Below, piece after piece: positions 1 to 9,135 of a stretch of 43,949 bases of DNA. The position numbers were made by a program, and so were the translations under genes. The notes beneath the pieces are model-generated. The model searched no databases and was not told where the DNA came from. It saw only the letters and a list, made by a program, of their open reading frames with translations. The DNA is from Chara braunii. Taxonomy: Eukaryota; Streptophyta; Charophyceae; Charales; Characeae. The stretch's first letter is position 1. The number at the start of each line of letters is the position of its first letter. The DNA is taken from positions 253,573-297,521 of the forward strand of contig BFEA01000209.1 in the NCBI GenBank assembly GCA_003427395.1. The letters run 5' to 3'.

Positions 1-40
1 TGTGTGTGTGTGCTCTCACTCTCTCCCTCTCTCTCTCCTC
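1..40. repeat. TG/CT microsatellite
   Basis: A run of TG dinucleotides changes into CT-rich sequence at the window edge. It is simple sequence with no coding signal and probably continues to the left. Confidence 0.85.
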
Positions 41-1148
41 TCCCTCGGCTCACCCTCAGCCTCACTCCCGTTACAGGATAAGAAAATCACGATGAATGGG
101 TTTTAAGTCATATCATTGCGTGCAAATGTTTGAAGGTGGATCGGGGTCTGTTGTAATCATCAATAGCTTAATCGGAAAGAAACAAAACTGCAAAAAAAAT
201 GAAGTGCCAGTTACTTAATCTTCGCCCAATTATCTGATAGCTTTATATCTGTAAGACCTTGCGTATTCTAGAGAGGAAAAAAAATCTCTTACCTAAAATA
301 TAAAAACTAACGAAAACAGAACGAGCCATCATTCTTTCGAACAAACGGGTTACGTAAAGCGAAGGAGCAAGGAAGCATTCAAAAAAACGAAAAAGATTTT
401 GAAAACCATTCATCATATCTAAGCATGCACTCGGCTATGAAGATAAAATAAAAACCCTGAACGGTCAATACGAGCAAGAGATGATAGTTATTCTTGAGAT
501 GAAAACTCGTCTGTAGTCATTGTGGAGGGAAGGAGGATGATACTTGGTAGAGAAGTTGTGTGAGGGTCCAATACATCGAGGTAACAAACACCTTAAAACG
601 TTGGTCGTGAATGTACATTCCAATCAATAGGTGTGAGAGAAGATCATCATCAGGGTGGTGATCCATTCTATAGTGATTGCGTGAGCAGAAGTGCGAAGCA
701 TTAAACAAAAACTTTGTGTTACGTCATAAGTAAGCAAGGTATATTTGAGGGGAAGATGAACATGAATTCTCAAGGGTAGGGGAATCACACATGAGAGCAA
801 AAAAATGAGTAACAAGCTTAAAAATCACTTATACGAAAGAACGTCTTTCTCTTGCTATTAGAGCTGAAGTAAACCTGTATTGCAGCAATGTATTGCCCCT
901 GTAACATGCGTAAGCCCAAAGTGAAACGAAATGGTACCACTCATAAAAAAACGGTTGCATCCCCAAGGGCGGCTCCACGTAGTATTGGAAACAGGCTCCG
1001 ACAACCAAAGCAGGGAGGGCAGTGGCAATCGCTGAAGCGCTTTTCTGCCGCTAACCACTATTGCATGGAATCATCAGAGGGAAGATACCATGCTTAGTCA
1101 CGAATGCTTTGGAAGTGATAGCGAGGAAGACAATGTAACACCTTGCAA
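41..1148. other. Stretch without a recognisable gene
   Basis: Only short open frames are present, without domain-like composition. The sequence is A/T-rich to about 850 and more balanced after that. I see no RNA gene, terminal repeat or coding bias. Confidence 0.5.
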
Positions 1149-1439
1149 CTAATGCAGGAAAGCCAAGAAAGCAAAAAAGGCAAGCAAAGCTATAAACGCG
1201 AGAAGTGCGAAGACCGAAATCTCGACGACCACCTCCGCTCTTTCTGACACCTCCTTTTGCAGAGCCATGGCTAGGATCGCAAGCGATTTGCCAAGCGCCC
1301 AGCGAAGCAGGTTGCAGAGAATGAAGAAGAGGGTGATCATACCCATGTGTCTGGCGGAGTAGAGTAGTGCAGCGAAGCTCGCATGGAGGAGGAGAGCATG
1401 GATGACGATGGCGAATGAGCAAGAAGTGAGGATGAAGTG
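1149..1439 (-). other. Hydrophobic exon-like open frame (weak)
   Basis: On the minus strand an open frame of about 96 codons runs from just after a splice-acceptor-like site (pyrimidine-rich stretch ending CAG at 1440-1442) to a TAG at 1149-1151. Its product would be strongly hydrophobic: one segment around the motif MGMITLFFILCNLL, and a second rich in LAF repeats near the C-terminus, like two or more membrane spans. No family is recognised and no upstream exon was found. The plus strand here is purine-rich, which by itself can produce hydrophobic minus-strand frames, so this may be chance. Confidence 0.15.
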
Positions 1440-1929
1440 CTGCAGAGCAGACTAGCTCAAAGAGGCGCGTGGGGAAGAGGAGAGCATGTTTTGCGATGGT
1501 CTGAGCATGACAAAGGGGCGAGCAAGTTGAGATCCTATACCACGTCTTTTGCGTCACTGATCAACTGATCCACCATAGTTGGATCGACAATGTAGTCCAT
1601 GGTCTTCGATGTAGTCCTCTGGTAGACGATCCTGGGAAATGCTGCCGATACCACCACTTCGCCCAAGCATACCAACTGTGAGCCTCTGCACGCTGAAATG
1701 GCCAAGGCACTAGCCTTGACGAAGGCACCAGCCTTGACCAAGGCACATGCGTTGAAAACAAGATGGGAAATCGAGGCGTGTCCACTGTCATAAATACGGG
1801 CGGCTATTCGTTATTCCCCAAGCTTTGCGGCCAGGTGCCTTACACGTTGGCGCCAATTGTTAAGTCTGTGTTCCTAAAAAAAATTGAAAAGTGCGTTCAG
1901 TTCCTCGACTGGTGTAATCGCCTTTGGGG
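1440..1929. other. Stretch without a recognisable gene
   Basis: No domain, RNA or mobile-element terminus was recognised. It lies immediately upstream of the direct repeats that lead into the Penelope-like element. Confidence 0.45.
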
Positions 1930-2120
1930 CTTTCGCCCATCTTAGCTCGTCTCCTCCTTCTCGAATCTGTTTATTTCCGTATGTTTGTTCTGATTGGTTC
2001 TTGTCTGTTTTATCTTTCCCTCTCCCCGACTTTCGCCCATTTTAGCTCGTATTTTCCTTTCTCCTTCTCTTATGTATGGAATCTGTTATTTATTTCCGTA
2101 TATTTGTTCTGACCGATTCT
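1930..2120 (+). repeat. Imperfect direct repeat of about 100 bp, two units
   Basis: Units at 1930-2001 and 2030-2120 both begin with a CTTTCGCCCAT motif, continue through TTAGCTCGT and ATTTCCGTAT, and end with TTGTTCTGA followed by a GATTCT-like tail. The period is 100 bp. It sits directly upstream of the zinc-knuckle frame and may be the 5' untranslated part of that element. Confidence 0.7.
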
Positions 2121-2155
2121 AGTGAACCGTTTGTTGTCGAATCATCTTTTGTTGG

Positions 2156-3828
2156 TTGTGTTCTCTGTTTCATTCTCGAGTTGGCTTGTCAACTTCAATT
2201 GATAAGGGCGGGTGGTGCTATCAGTATATTTGTGTGTGCCATTTGACGTCGGTAAACCATGGCAACTGGGGTCAATACCCTTCGTTCGAACGAGTATGTT
2301 ATCATTGCCGGCAGCCGGGGCATTTCGTAAGGAACTGCCCTTACGTTCAACGTCAAGAGGGCTTAATCTTAGGCACGTCGGTCGGTCATTTTGGCACTGG
2401 CCCGTCGTCTTACCCGCCACCTCAAGCTATGTATGCTCCTTCGACGCCTCCAATCAGCCAAGCACCGTTTCACCACCAGCAACTGGGTGTTTCACTTCTG
2501 CCATTGTCTCCTCCAACCTCTTATGCGGTGGTTCGGTATCGACCCATGACTCCTTTTATTCCTCCTGCTCTGCCACGTGTTCCTCCCGTCGCTTCCTGGG
2601 AACCCAAGCAACGTCCTAACGATGGTGAAGTTGTCTCTCTACTGAGAGAACTGGTGAATAATAGGCGTGAAGAGAAGGATCGGAGACGTGAAGCGGAAGA
2701 TCACCTTCTTAGAGAGGAGCAAGCACGAATTGGGAAGGAAGAAGAAAAGAAGCGGTTGATGGAAAAAGAATCACGTCAGGCTGAGAAAGAGGCACGAATG
2801 ACCAGAATCATCAATTTGAAGATGGAGGAGCTCGATAAACAGCATCAGGCGATGACTGAAGAAGAAAACAAGAAGATTTTGAAAGAGATTTAAAGAGTGG
2901 TGTATGCGCCCAAACGAGGAAGGAATGGAAAAGAGTCGGTCGTTGATGACATTGATATGAGGAAAATGCTGCAAGATAAGATGGGAGGTTCTTCATCGAT
3001 TCTCCCTGCTCCAGGACGAGCACGTCTCGATGATCCGATTATGATTGCTTTTCCGAATCCGAGTCCGATTGACGCAGGTCTTCTTCTGATGGAACTCGAC
3101 AATGTTAAGAGATCTTAGGATAAGCAAGTCAGTTTAGTTAGATGATGTATGGAGGTATTGGAAAAAATGAAAACGAAACTGAACGACGCTAGGTCTTCTG
3201 TTCATCCTATCCCTCCTACTGTACCCACTCAACAGGTTGGGACTAGTAATCATCCTTCTGTTGTCTCTCCCCCTTCTCCTCCTCCTTCCCCTCCCCCTCC
3301 ACCTTCTCCCCCTTCTCCCCCTCCCCCGCCCCCTCCTCCTCCCCCTCCTCCCCCGACTAGCAAGAAATCGGTTCCTTTTACGAGTGATCCCTCCTCATCC
3401 CGTAGTAAGGTGGATGCGAGTAAGACGCTTGTCGGTAATAGGTTCTCCGCTCGGCCTGTGGACATGTTCGCCTCGGTGACCGCTAATGCAGCTAGGAGAA
3501 GGTCGACATTTGCTTCTCCTGTCAAGAGGGTAGTGCAGACAAACCTCTGGGTTTTGATAGGGTCGATCCGGGCAAAAAAACTGTTGTGGCCCAATCTGGG
3601 AAGAATGGACGGTTGAAATATATTGAAGACCTCAAGAAGGAATTGATGTCGAAAACCAAATATCAATTGGAATCTCTATGCAAGGCTGACAGGATCAAGT
3701 ACTACAACAAGAAGCAGGCATCCACAAACCTAGCAGAAGTGAGGGCTCGAGATGCTTATGGCAACAAATCTGAGGAGGATGGGCTCGATAATATCGCGAC
3801 TTACATCCAAGAGGACAACCTTTCTTAA
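2156..3828 (+). pseudogene. ORF1: CCHC zinc knuckle, coiled coil, proline-rich protein (decayed)
   Basis: The first frame (2156-2893) has a CCHC knuckle at residues C48, C51, H56 and C61 (spacing C-x2-C-x4-H-x4-C). A Pro/Tyr-rich region follows, then a highly charged E/K/R coiled-coil-like stretch over roughly the last 90 residues. The same frame continues after an in-frame TAA (2891-2893), a TAG (3116-3118) and a TGA (3143-3145). It then enters a segment with a long polyproline run (about 3270-3356). Near 3535 a one-base shift moves coding to the frame that ends at the TAA at 3826-3828, with a basic helical region around the motif GRLKYIEDLKKELM. A nucleic-acid-binding chaperone role, as in retroelement ORF1 or Gag proteins, is inferred. 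The true start may lie elsewhere, since the first 45 residues look unremarkable. Confidence 0.65.
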
Positions 3829-3972
3829 TGATCCGACCTTTCAACCCGTGTCCGGAACTACGTTCATCCAATTATCCAGATATGGGCATTTGTTTTTCGT
3901 AGATGTGAGGAACAGGGTGATTTGGAAGTTTTCATGCGGTTTTTGGTTGTCTGTTTGTCCTGTCCTGGTGAG

Positions 3973-3980
3973 ATCTCCCG
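3973..3980. repeat. 8-bp target-site duplication, left copy
   Basis: ATCTCCCG immediately precedes the left terminal inverted repeat of the MITE. The identical 8-mer follows the right terminus at 4764-4771. An 8-bp duplication is the signature of hAT transposition. Confidence 0.85.
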
Positions 3981-4763
3981 CAGAGGTGGGCATTTTTTTT
4001 TTATCCTCACCCTCAACCCAACCCACCCAATTTTTTTTTTCCCCCATCCACCCGGCCCAAGAATTTTATTTTTTACTTTTAGACAACCCCACCCACCCAA
4101 AATATTTTCTGAAATTTCAGGCCCATGCCCGATCCGCCCGTGCCCCGAAAAAAACCCTCACCCACACCCGCCCGCACCCGTAAGAGTATCATCACCCGCC
4201 CGCGTCCAATACCTAATTTTTTTTCACCCGCACCCACCCGCCTCAGCCCGCGCCTGCCCATGCCAGTCCCTTACACCATCACGATTTCATCTGCAACATA
4301 GCATTGCAACAAAGACATCTGAAATCCTATTATTAAAACAACGGCAACATCAACAATGCGACTCGAACTTCTGAAAGGAAAATATTTCAAGATTTTTTTT
4401 TTTTGCCCAAGGGCAGCTGCACTGCTTTTGCACCGACGTTACTTTATCAGAGGACCTGGTCAACTGAATCAGACACTATACAACCTCACGCACGACGTAC
4501 TACACAACTCTTATACACATCTAGATGTGGGTCATCCTGGGTCTATGGATCGGGTGATCCAGGACAAGCCATCACCCGCCTGCCACCCACCCAACGGGTG
4601 ACCCAGGTCAAATCTTCACCCGGCCGTCACCCAGAAAGGCATGCTGGCTGCGCCCGCCCATAACCCACCCAAGACAGCTCATGTAGACCTAAATCCGACC
4701 CATCACCCTGTGGGTCAGGTGGGTGCAGGTGGGAGCGCTCTGGGCGCCCGATGCCCAGCTCTG
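3981..4763. mobile_element. Non-autonomous hAT-type MITE (783 bp)
   Basis: The termini CAGAGGTGGGCAT (3981-3993) and ATGCCCAGCTCTG (4751-4763) are inverted complements with one mismatch. They are flanked by perfect 8-bp direct repeats. The interior is extremely C-rich on the plus strand with many ACCCACCCG-like motifs, and turns to GGGTGGGT-like motifs at the right end, as expected of hAT subterminal transposase-binding repeats. It also holds two long T-runs. No transposase frame is present, so it would need a transposase in trans. It inserted between ORF1 and ORF2 of the Penelope-like element. Confidence 0.85.
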
Positions 4764-4771
4764 ATCTCCCG
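4764..4771. repeat. 8-bp target-site duplication, right copy
   Basis: ATCTCCCG directly after the right terminus matches the left copy at 3973-3980 exactly. Collapsing the two copies gives the pre-insertion site. Confidence 0.85.
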
Positions 4772-4805
4772 GTGCCATAAGTTTGTTAGGTTATAGATTG
4801 AACTT

Positions 4806-5294
4806 CATCATGCTGGTTTCAATATTTTCTCTCCTGCAAGTCCCTGCGTTTACCTCCTCACATCTCCTTTCTGTAAGGCTACTTATGTAGATTCTACGTC
4901 TCGCAATATCTCTACGAGATAGAAGAAGCAAGCTAAAGCCTCTTCTGGTAAAAACAGGGTTTGTAAGCGCAAGCTAGGCAAATGGCTCGGTAAGAAAGGT
5001 TCTTACAACTATGTTGCCATCCCGATTATTTTTCGTTTTTCTAATGAGCTTAGGAAAGTGGAAGAATGCTTCATCTCTCGATGGTGTCCCACGATCAATT
5101 CTCGGATTACTCCTAGGAAACAGGGTTGTAGAAGGAAGGGACGGAGAGAGAGAAAATCGTACCATGGGTTTTGGTCTTTCTGCTTCGGTGTTTCAACAAC
5201 CAGTTTCCTTCTTGTCTTTTTTGGTCAGTGCTATTGTGAACACAAATCTCCCTGCTTCTTTATCTTTGATTCCAGTTTTGAACAACTGTTTTGA
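4806..5294 (+). pseudogene. GIY-YIG-like nuclease domain at the N-terminus of ORF2 (decayed)
   Basis: One frame reads through CVYLLTS (4845-4865), then YVDSTSR (4884-4904), a TAG at 4920-4922, then a basic segment and VEECFISRWCPTIN (about 5055-5096), before stopping at 5292-5294. This follows the GIY-YIG layout: a G-[IV]-Y strand, 10-12 residues, a Y-[IV]-G-S-T strand with a following arginine, and later a helix containing glutamate before a W-x-P-x-L-N-like turn. Both diagnostic glycines are replaced (Cys in the first motif, Asp in the second), consistent with decay. In PLEs the GIY-YIG nuclease makes the nick that primes reverse transcription. I rate it as likely, not proven, because the match rests on short motifs. 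Confidence 0.5.
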
Positions 5295-5496
5295 AAATAA
5301 GATATTTTGTCTTTTGATTGTTAGCTCTGGAGAAACTTTTTTTTTAGATGCATGGAGTAGAATCGTTAGACTTTTCGGTTGGTGGACGTTTTCGCACAAC
5401 GGTCGTTGCACCCTCCTTAATTTTTTGAAAGATGACCTTCTAATATGAAGTGTTTCTTACCTTACCTGCATTTGACGACATTTTGACAGGAGAAGC

Positions 5497-6165
5497 ATGA
5501 GGAAGTGCGTCCTTATCGCACTTTTGCATGTTCCCTGGACAAGGTTCCTACTTAGGAATTTCAAAGTTGTTAATCTTATCAAATTGTACAACTCTATCGA
5601 TGTTTCTTTTCTTGGTCGAAAAAGCAGCCATTTGAAAAGAATAGTAGGAGTTGCTCTTTCCACGCAGGTAGGGTTTGGATGTACTTCTCGGATTGTAGTC
5701 AAGTTAGGTTACGATGTTTGCATCGACAAACACTATATTTATGAAATTACAAAAGGTTGCATTCGGAAACGGGTTAAAATTCTCTCCTTGACGTATTTCC
5801 TCATTTCCTTGCTTCGTGTTGTATGGATCGGTAATAAGTCTATTGCGAAGATCATTCAAAAGTTCGCATTAGGAAACATGTTAAGATTCCCTCATTGGCC
5901 GATTTCCTCATTTCCCTGCTTCGTGTTGTATGGATCGGTAATAAGTCTATTGGGAAGATCATTCACAACCATCATAGTTTTGCGAAGTTTTCCGACACTG
6001 ATTATTCTTGTTCCAATGGGATGTTCTTTCCTCGGAATGAGGACGGTCATATTTTTTTTTAAATTTATGATCTACAAGGTCTTTCTGCTTCTCTCCTTAA
6101 CTCCAACAATATATATGTATCTCTCCACGAGATGTCTCCATTGGTCACATTCGTGGTGCGATTGA
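5497..6165 (+). pseudogene. ORF2 central region between nuclease and RT (decayed)
   Basis: The frame opens with a stretch containing LLHVPWTRFLLRNF and a Lys/Ile-rich segment up to about 5790. It has the compact, residue-balanced look of real coding sequence and resembles the pre-RT part of related algal elements as I remember them. After 5796 a tandem duplication of 107 bp disrupts the frame, and the remaining residues to 6165 are likely out of frame. The segment upstream (5295-5496) contains stops in all forward frames that I followed. No enzymatic motif is visible here. Confidence 0.4.
5755..5968 (+). repeat. Tandem duplication, 107-bp period
   Basis: Two adjacent units share near-identical sequence. 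The block beginning TTTCCTCATTTCC occurs at 5796 and again at 5903 and stays matched for about 63 bases with two differences. The left parts (GGAAAC... and GTTAA...) also match more loosely. Because 107 is not a multiple of three, the duplication shifts the reading frame of ORF2. Confidence 0.85.
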
Positions 6166-6316
6166 AGTCAGTCTGGTGAAATTGACTATTGATGTACCAT
6201 TTCGTCTACCTACTAAAATCATATGTAAATGTTTTCATCTACTTGCTCATCTCTCCTTTCTTTGACTATCGTGCATTGATGAGAATTGACTTCATACTTG
6301 GGAAAGTCTGGTTAAA

Positions 6317-7522
6317 ATGCCAATCGATCATAACCTAGGTGACACTTACGTTTGCGTTCCAGTTGTGTACACTAACGCGATGAAGAACTTATTCATTGAT
6401 AACTCTGGGTTTGTGATTGGTAATCGGACCGAGTCGGTCATTTTGTCGACATGTAAGGCAGGAGTCATCGAGCATCGCTTTGACAAGATTGCTGGTTGGA
6501 ATAACAAAGGACGGTTTCGTTGTTCCTATGTTATTACAAAACACAAAGACACCACGAGTTAGAGACCGATCTCGCCCTCGTATTCAAAGCCCAGTGTTCA
6601 TACAAGTCGCATTGTGGGACGTGCAATCAACACTTTGCTATGGGTTCTCCCTTCTTGTCTGCATTTCAACCTCAAATCCACTTTTATGCTCAAGATAACG
6701 TGTCCACCATCAATGAAGCTGCAAGAAGAAACTTGGATGGTTTCTTATTGCCTGTTACTTTTGATATTAAGGAGATGTTCACCAAGCTGTGGCATTCTTC
6801 CATTATCTAAGCGGTCACATGGATTTCCTAGTTCTTCCGGGAGAAGGTGTTAATGGTGTGTTTGCAAGCAAGTCAGGCAGGGAGTCCTCCATGACCAAGA
6901 AGTCTCCTGGTAAGGGTTGGGTGAAGGTTGATTTTCTTCAGATATTGGATGTTGTGATCTTCGATTTAGATAATACTTGTACCGAAGTCGAGTCGATCAT
7001 GCTGAGACAAACGGTTCGTGTCCTTATGAGCAAAAACTCTAGCCCAGCGTTGGCCTGCCTTCTCTGTACGCACAATGAGTTTACTTTTATCAAATTTTTA
7101 CGTACGGCATCCGCCTGATCGACGATGTAGGCATCTTCTTGTCTTTTCCTCGCATGACTTACCGGTATGCGGATAAGACCTTAGCTATCTACGATAAATT
7201 TATTCAGGTTTATGATGACGCCTTGTCTCTCATCCGCATTGATGACAGGGCTGGCATTTCAGATTTTTTGGGTTGTTTGGTTTCAACGTCTGTCTTCCCC
7301 CCTTCAGTCAGGTGTACAACTACCATGAAGAATCAGAACTTCATATTTTCTTCCAAAATCCTCATGTTCATCTCTACTCATGATTTCCTCTTGTATGGAT
7401 CAATACAACAGAAGAAAGAGGCCGTGTTCGGTCACCTCAGTCACATATTTGCCCACTCCTCCGAAGACAGAGGAGTGGGCCTCAGCTTGCTTGTTTCGAT
7501 AAGGGAACTGGATATAAAATAA
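6317..7522 (+). pseudogene. Reverse transcriptase, Penelope-like type (decayed)
   Basis: Coding passes through several frames. The upstream part (6317-6559, KHKD motif near its end) is followed in the same frame by a TAG (6560-6562) and then FNLKS-like and GRAINTLLWVLP motifs (about 6614-6685). A shift near 6690 leads to FDIKEMFTKL, the motif A strand with the first catalytic Asp. After a TAA (6808-6810) a third frame (to 7118) carries LRQTV...SSPALACL, which corresponds to motif B but has lost the usual G and MG residues. A shift near 7100 leads to RLIDDVGIF with the motif C aspartates at codons 7121-7126, and then DFLGCLV. The enzyme would copy element RNA; this copy cannot be active. Confidence 0.7.
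7451..7480. repeat. Perfect hairpin, 11-bp arms
   Basis: GCCCACTCCTC (7451-7461) and GAGGAGTGGGC (7470-7480) are exact inverted complements with an 8-base loop. It lies inside the C-terminal RT frame and probably arose by local mutation or template switching. Confidence 0.7.
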
Positions 7523-8083
7523 TTTCCCCTAGGATCATTTTCTAAGTATTTGGGAAAATTATCCCGAAATCGAGGAAGGGTTTGGAACCAGTGGGTCTCA
7601 ATTTTGTCATTTTTTTACTCTTGATCTCGAAGGAATTACCGGCCCTGGGGCAGGATAAGGCTGGGTTTACTCTCTGTTTTGGTTCAGCAAGGTATGGGCC
7701 TCAAGCATATGATGTTTCTCAGGAGACTTGTGCCCCATGAAACAGGTTGTGGTTTGGTGTCTCGTTAGTATTTATTGTTCTACTTTCTTCCTGTGGTCCT
7801 CTCATTTTGACAAATGAAGTATCTGTTCCTGCTCGTCGTGACCCGTACTACTTTCTTTCTTTAGTACGGGACCATATTGTCTCAGTATGGTTCCTACCTC
7901 CGTTTGCTCCTGCTCCGCTGAACGTTGTGAAGGTGTTCACAATCACGCCGAACTCAGTTGTGTTCCGTAGAACGGCTTCGAGGTGGATTTTATGCTCGGT
8001 CGACGTTTGTTTTGGCATCTGGCGCCTACAATAGCACGAAAAAGTTTTCATTCTTCGATCCTTCCTCTGACCTTTGTCTGGCA
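7523..8083 (+). other. Downstream part of the Penelope-like element, uncertain coding
   Basis: A 95-codon frame at 7747-8034 contains a VPARRDPYY motif and may be a remnant of the ORF2 C-terminal extension. I could not identify a domain. Stops separate it from the RT frame. Confidence 0.3.
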
Positions 8084-8510
8084 TCCTCTGATCCCCATAC
8101 CTTAACCGCTTCCAATTTCTATTTCAAACCTCGCTCTCTACTCCTGCTTTTTTTCCATCCCACCTTCCAACTATCTGGCATGACGGTTTCAGGGTTATGG
8201 TTGGTTGCTTCACTCTCTCCTGGGTCTCTGCCTCTTTTAAGCGTCATTTTACGCTTTGTTTCTTCTTGCTTTCCTACCACTTCCATTTGATACCCTCTGA
8301 TCCCTATTTACTTTATACTTTTCTCTCTTTCTATATCTCTCTGCACTCCCCAACAATCCGACATGACAGTTTTCAGGGCTTCTTCGGATATGGCTGCTTT
8401 ACCCTCTCCCGCGCCGCTCCCTCCTCTTAGCGTTGTCCACACTTTGTTTTTTTCCGCCTCTTACCTGTTTTTTCCCCAGTTTCAAATTTCGATTTGCTCT
8501 CTAGTTATGC
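8084..8510 (+). repeat. Imperfect direct repeats in the 3' region
   Basis: Two copies about 180-210 bp apart share CCTCTGATCCC (8084, 8294), CATGACRGTTT-like cores (8179, 8361), a TTGGTTGC/TGGCTGC-TT-AC-CTCTCC block and a Ser/Phe-type T/C-rich tail. Identity is patchy, so this is an old duplication. It occupies the untranslated 3' part of the retroelement. Confidence 0.6.
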
Positions 8511-8615
8511 TGTGTGAAGTGCGTTGTAGGACTTTTTGGATAGAGGGTCTTTGCGACGAATCAATACTTTCGTGTATATACAAGTAGGAGAAGTCATGTT
8601 ATACGCTTTCATCCT

Positions 8616-8690
8616 ATGATGCACAAGCGGTTAACAGGGACCCCCACTTTTCAGCCCTGGTTAACCCCCTCAACCCTGGAAAATGCATTG
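8616..8690. repeat. Inverted repeat around GGTTAAC
   Basis: GGTTAACAGGG near 8629 and CCCTGGTTAACC near 8656 are inverted complements with one bulged base, separated by a short spacer. It may fold in the element's 3' RNA. No function can be assigned. Confidence 0.45.
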
Positions 8691-9048
8691 GAGATCATTT
8701 TTTTTAGTTTTTTCTGTTTGTTTTTTTTTGCCCTGTTTTATTTTTGGTCAAGGTCTATGTGTGCCAAGTTCGATGTTTGTTGGGGTCTTGGAGTTGACTG
8801 TTTTGGCTAGCCCTGAAAAATCTTGAAAATCCTGAAAACTGAAATGGGTGAATTTTGCATGAAAACACACTTTTGCCTTGCTGTTTTATAACTTTTTGTA
8901 AAGTTCTTTTTTCAATTTTGTTTTTGTAAGAGGTTAGTATGATCTCCACTCTGTGAATTGGTGGCAAGTTTGATTAAGATGACCCTGGGGTTTTGTTATA
9001 AATGGCCTCACAAGTGGTCTGAAAATTGAGGCCTCCGTTAACCGTCTC

Positions 9049-9098
9049 TCCCTCTGATGATATTACCTCTGGCGGGGTAGTTGAAACGACTGTAGGGA
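9049..9098 (+). ncRNA. Degenerate hammerhead-ribozyme-like motif
   Basis: CTGATGA (9054-9060) is followed by ATTACC (9062-9067), an 8-base loop and GGTAGT (9076-9081), which can pair as stem II. Next come GAAA (9083-9086) and a tiny stem III (A-C, loop GACT, G-T; 9086-9093). The stem I strand GGGA (9095-9098) faces TCCC (9049-9052 region). This is the order of a hammerhead with very short stem III, the form known from Penelope-like elements. Defects: a U-U mismatch at the base of stem II, and either GTA as cleavage triplet with a weak 3-bp stem I, or a 5-bp stem I (TCCCT/AGGGA) with the cleavage base missing. It is probably an inactive relic. Confidence 0.4.
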
Positions 9099-9135
9099 TT
9101 TCCACCAGTTCGGCATGAATTTTTTAGGCTTCTAA

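Larger units (their letters stand above)
1930..9135 (+). mobile_element. Decayed Penelope-like retroelement with ORF1, GIY-YIG-like domain and RT
   Basis: All recognisable coding pieces in this span lie on the plus strand in a sensible order: a zinc-knuckle/coiled-coil ORF1 (2156-3828), a GIY-YIG-like segment (4806-5294), a conserved linker (5497 to about 5790), reverse transcriptase (6317-7522), 3' repeats and a hammerhead-like motif (9049-9098). Every piece has stops or frameshifts, so the copy is dead. A hAT-type MITE (3981-4763) interrupts it. Penelope-like elements (PLEs) classically carry GIY-YIG at the C-terminus; clades with the nuclease at the N-terminus (Naiad, Chlamys) are described in the green lineage and protists, and this order matches the latter. 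The outer boundaries are estimates because no terminal repeats were found. Confidence 0.65.

Noticed and set aside
1065-1072. Second hammerhead core (CTGATGA on the minus strand)
   Set aside because: No pairing stem II and no correctly spaced GAAA follow it.
3250-3666. Minus-strand frame with a long glycine run
   Set aside because: It is the complement of the polyproline-coding stretch of ORF1 and carries no independent signal.
3841-4374. Several overlapping frames on both strands rich in Pro, His and Gly
   Set aside because: They are produced by the C-rich ACCCACCCG repeats inside the hAT-type MITE.
8084-8510. Possible membrane protein in T-rich frames
   Set aside because: The hydrophobic residues come from T/C-rich direct repeats; there is no start, no domain and no conserved pattern.
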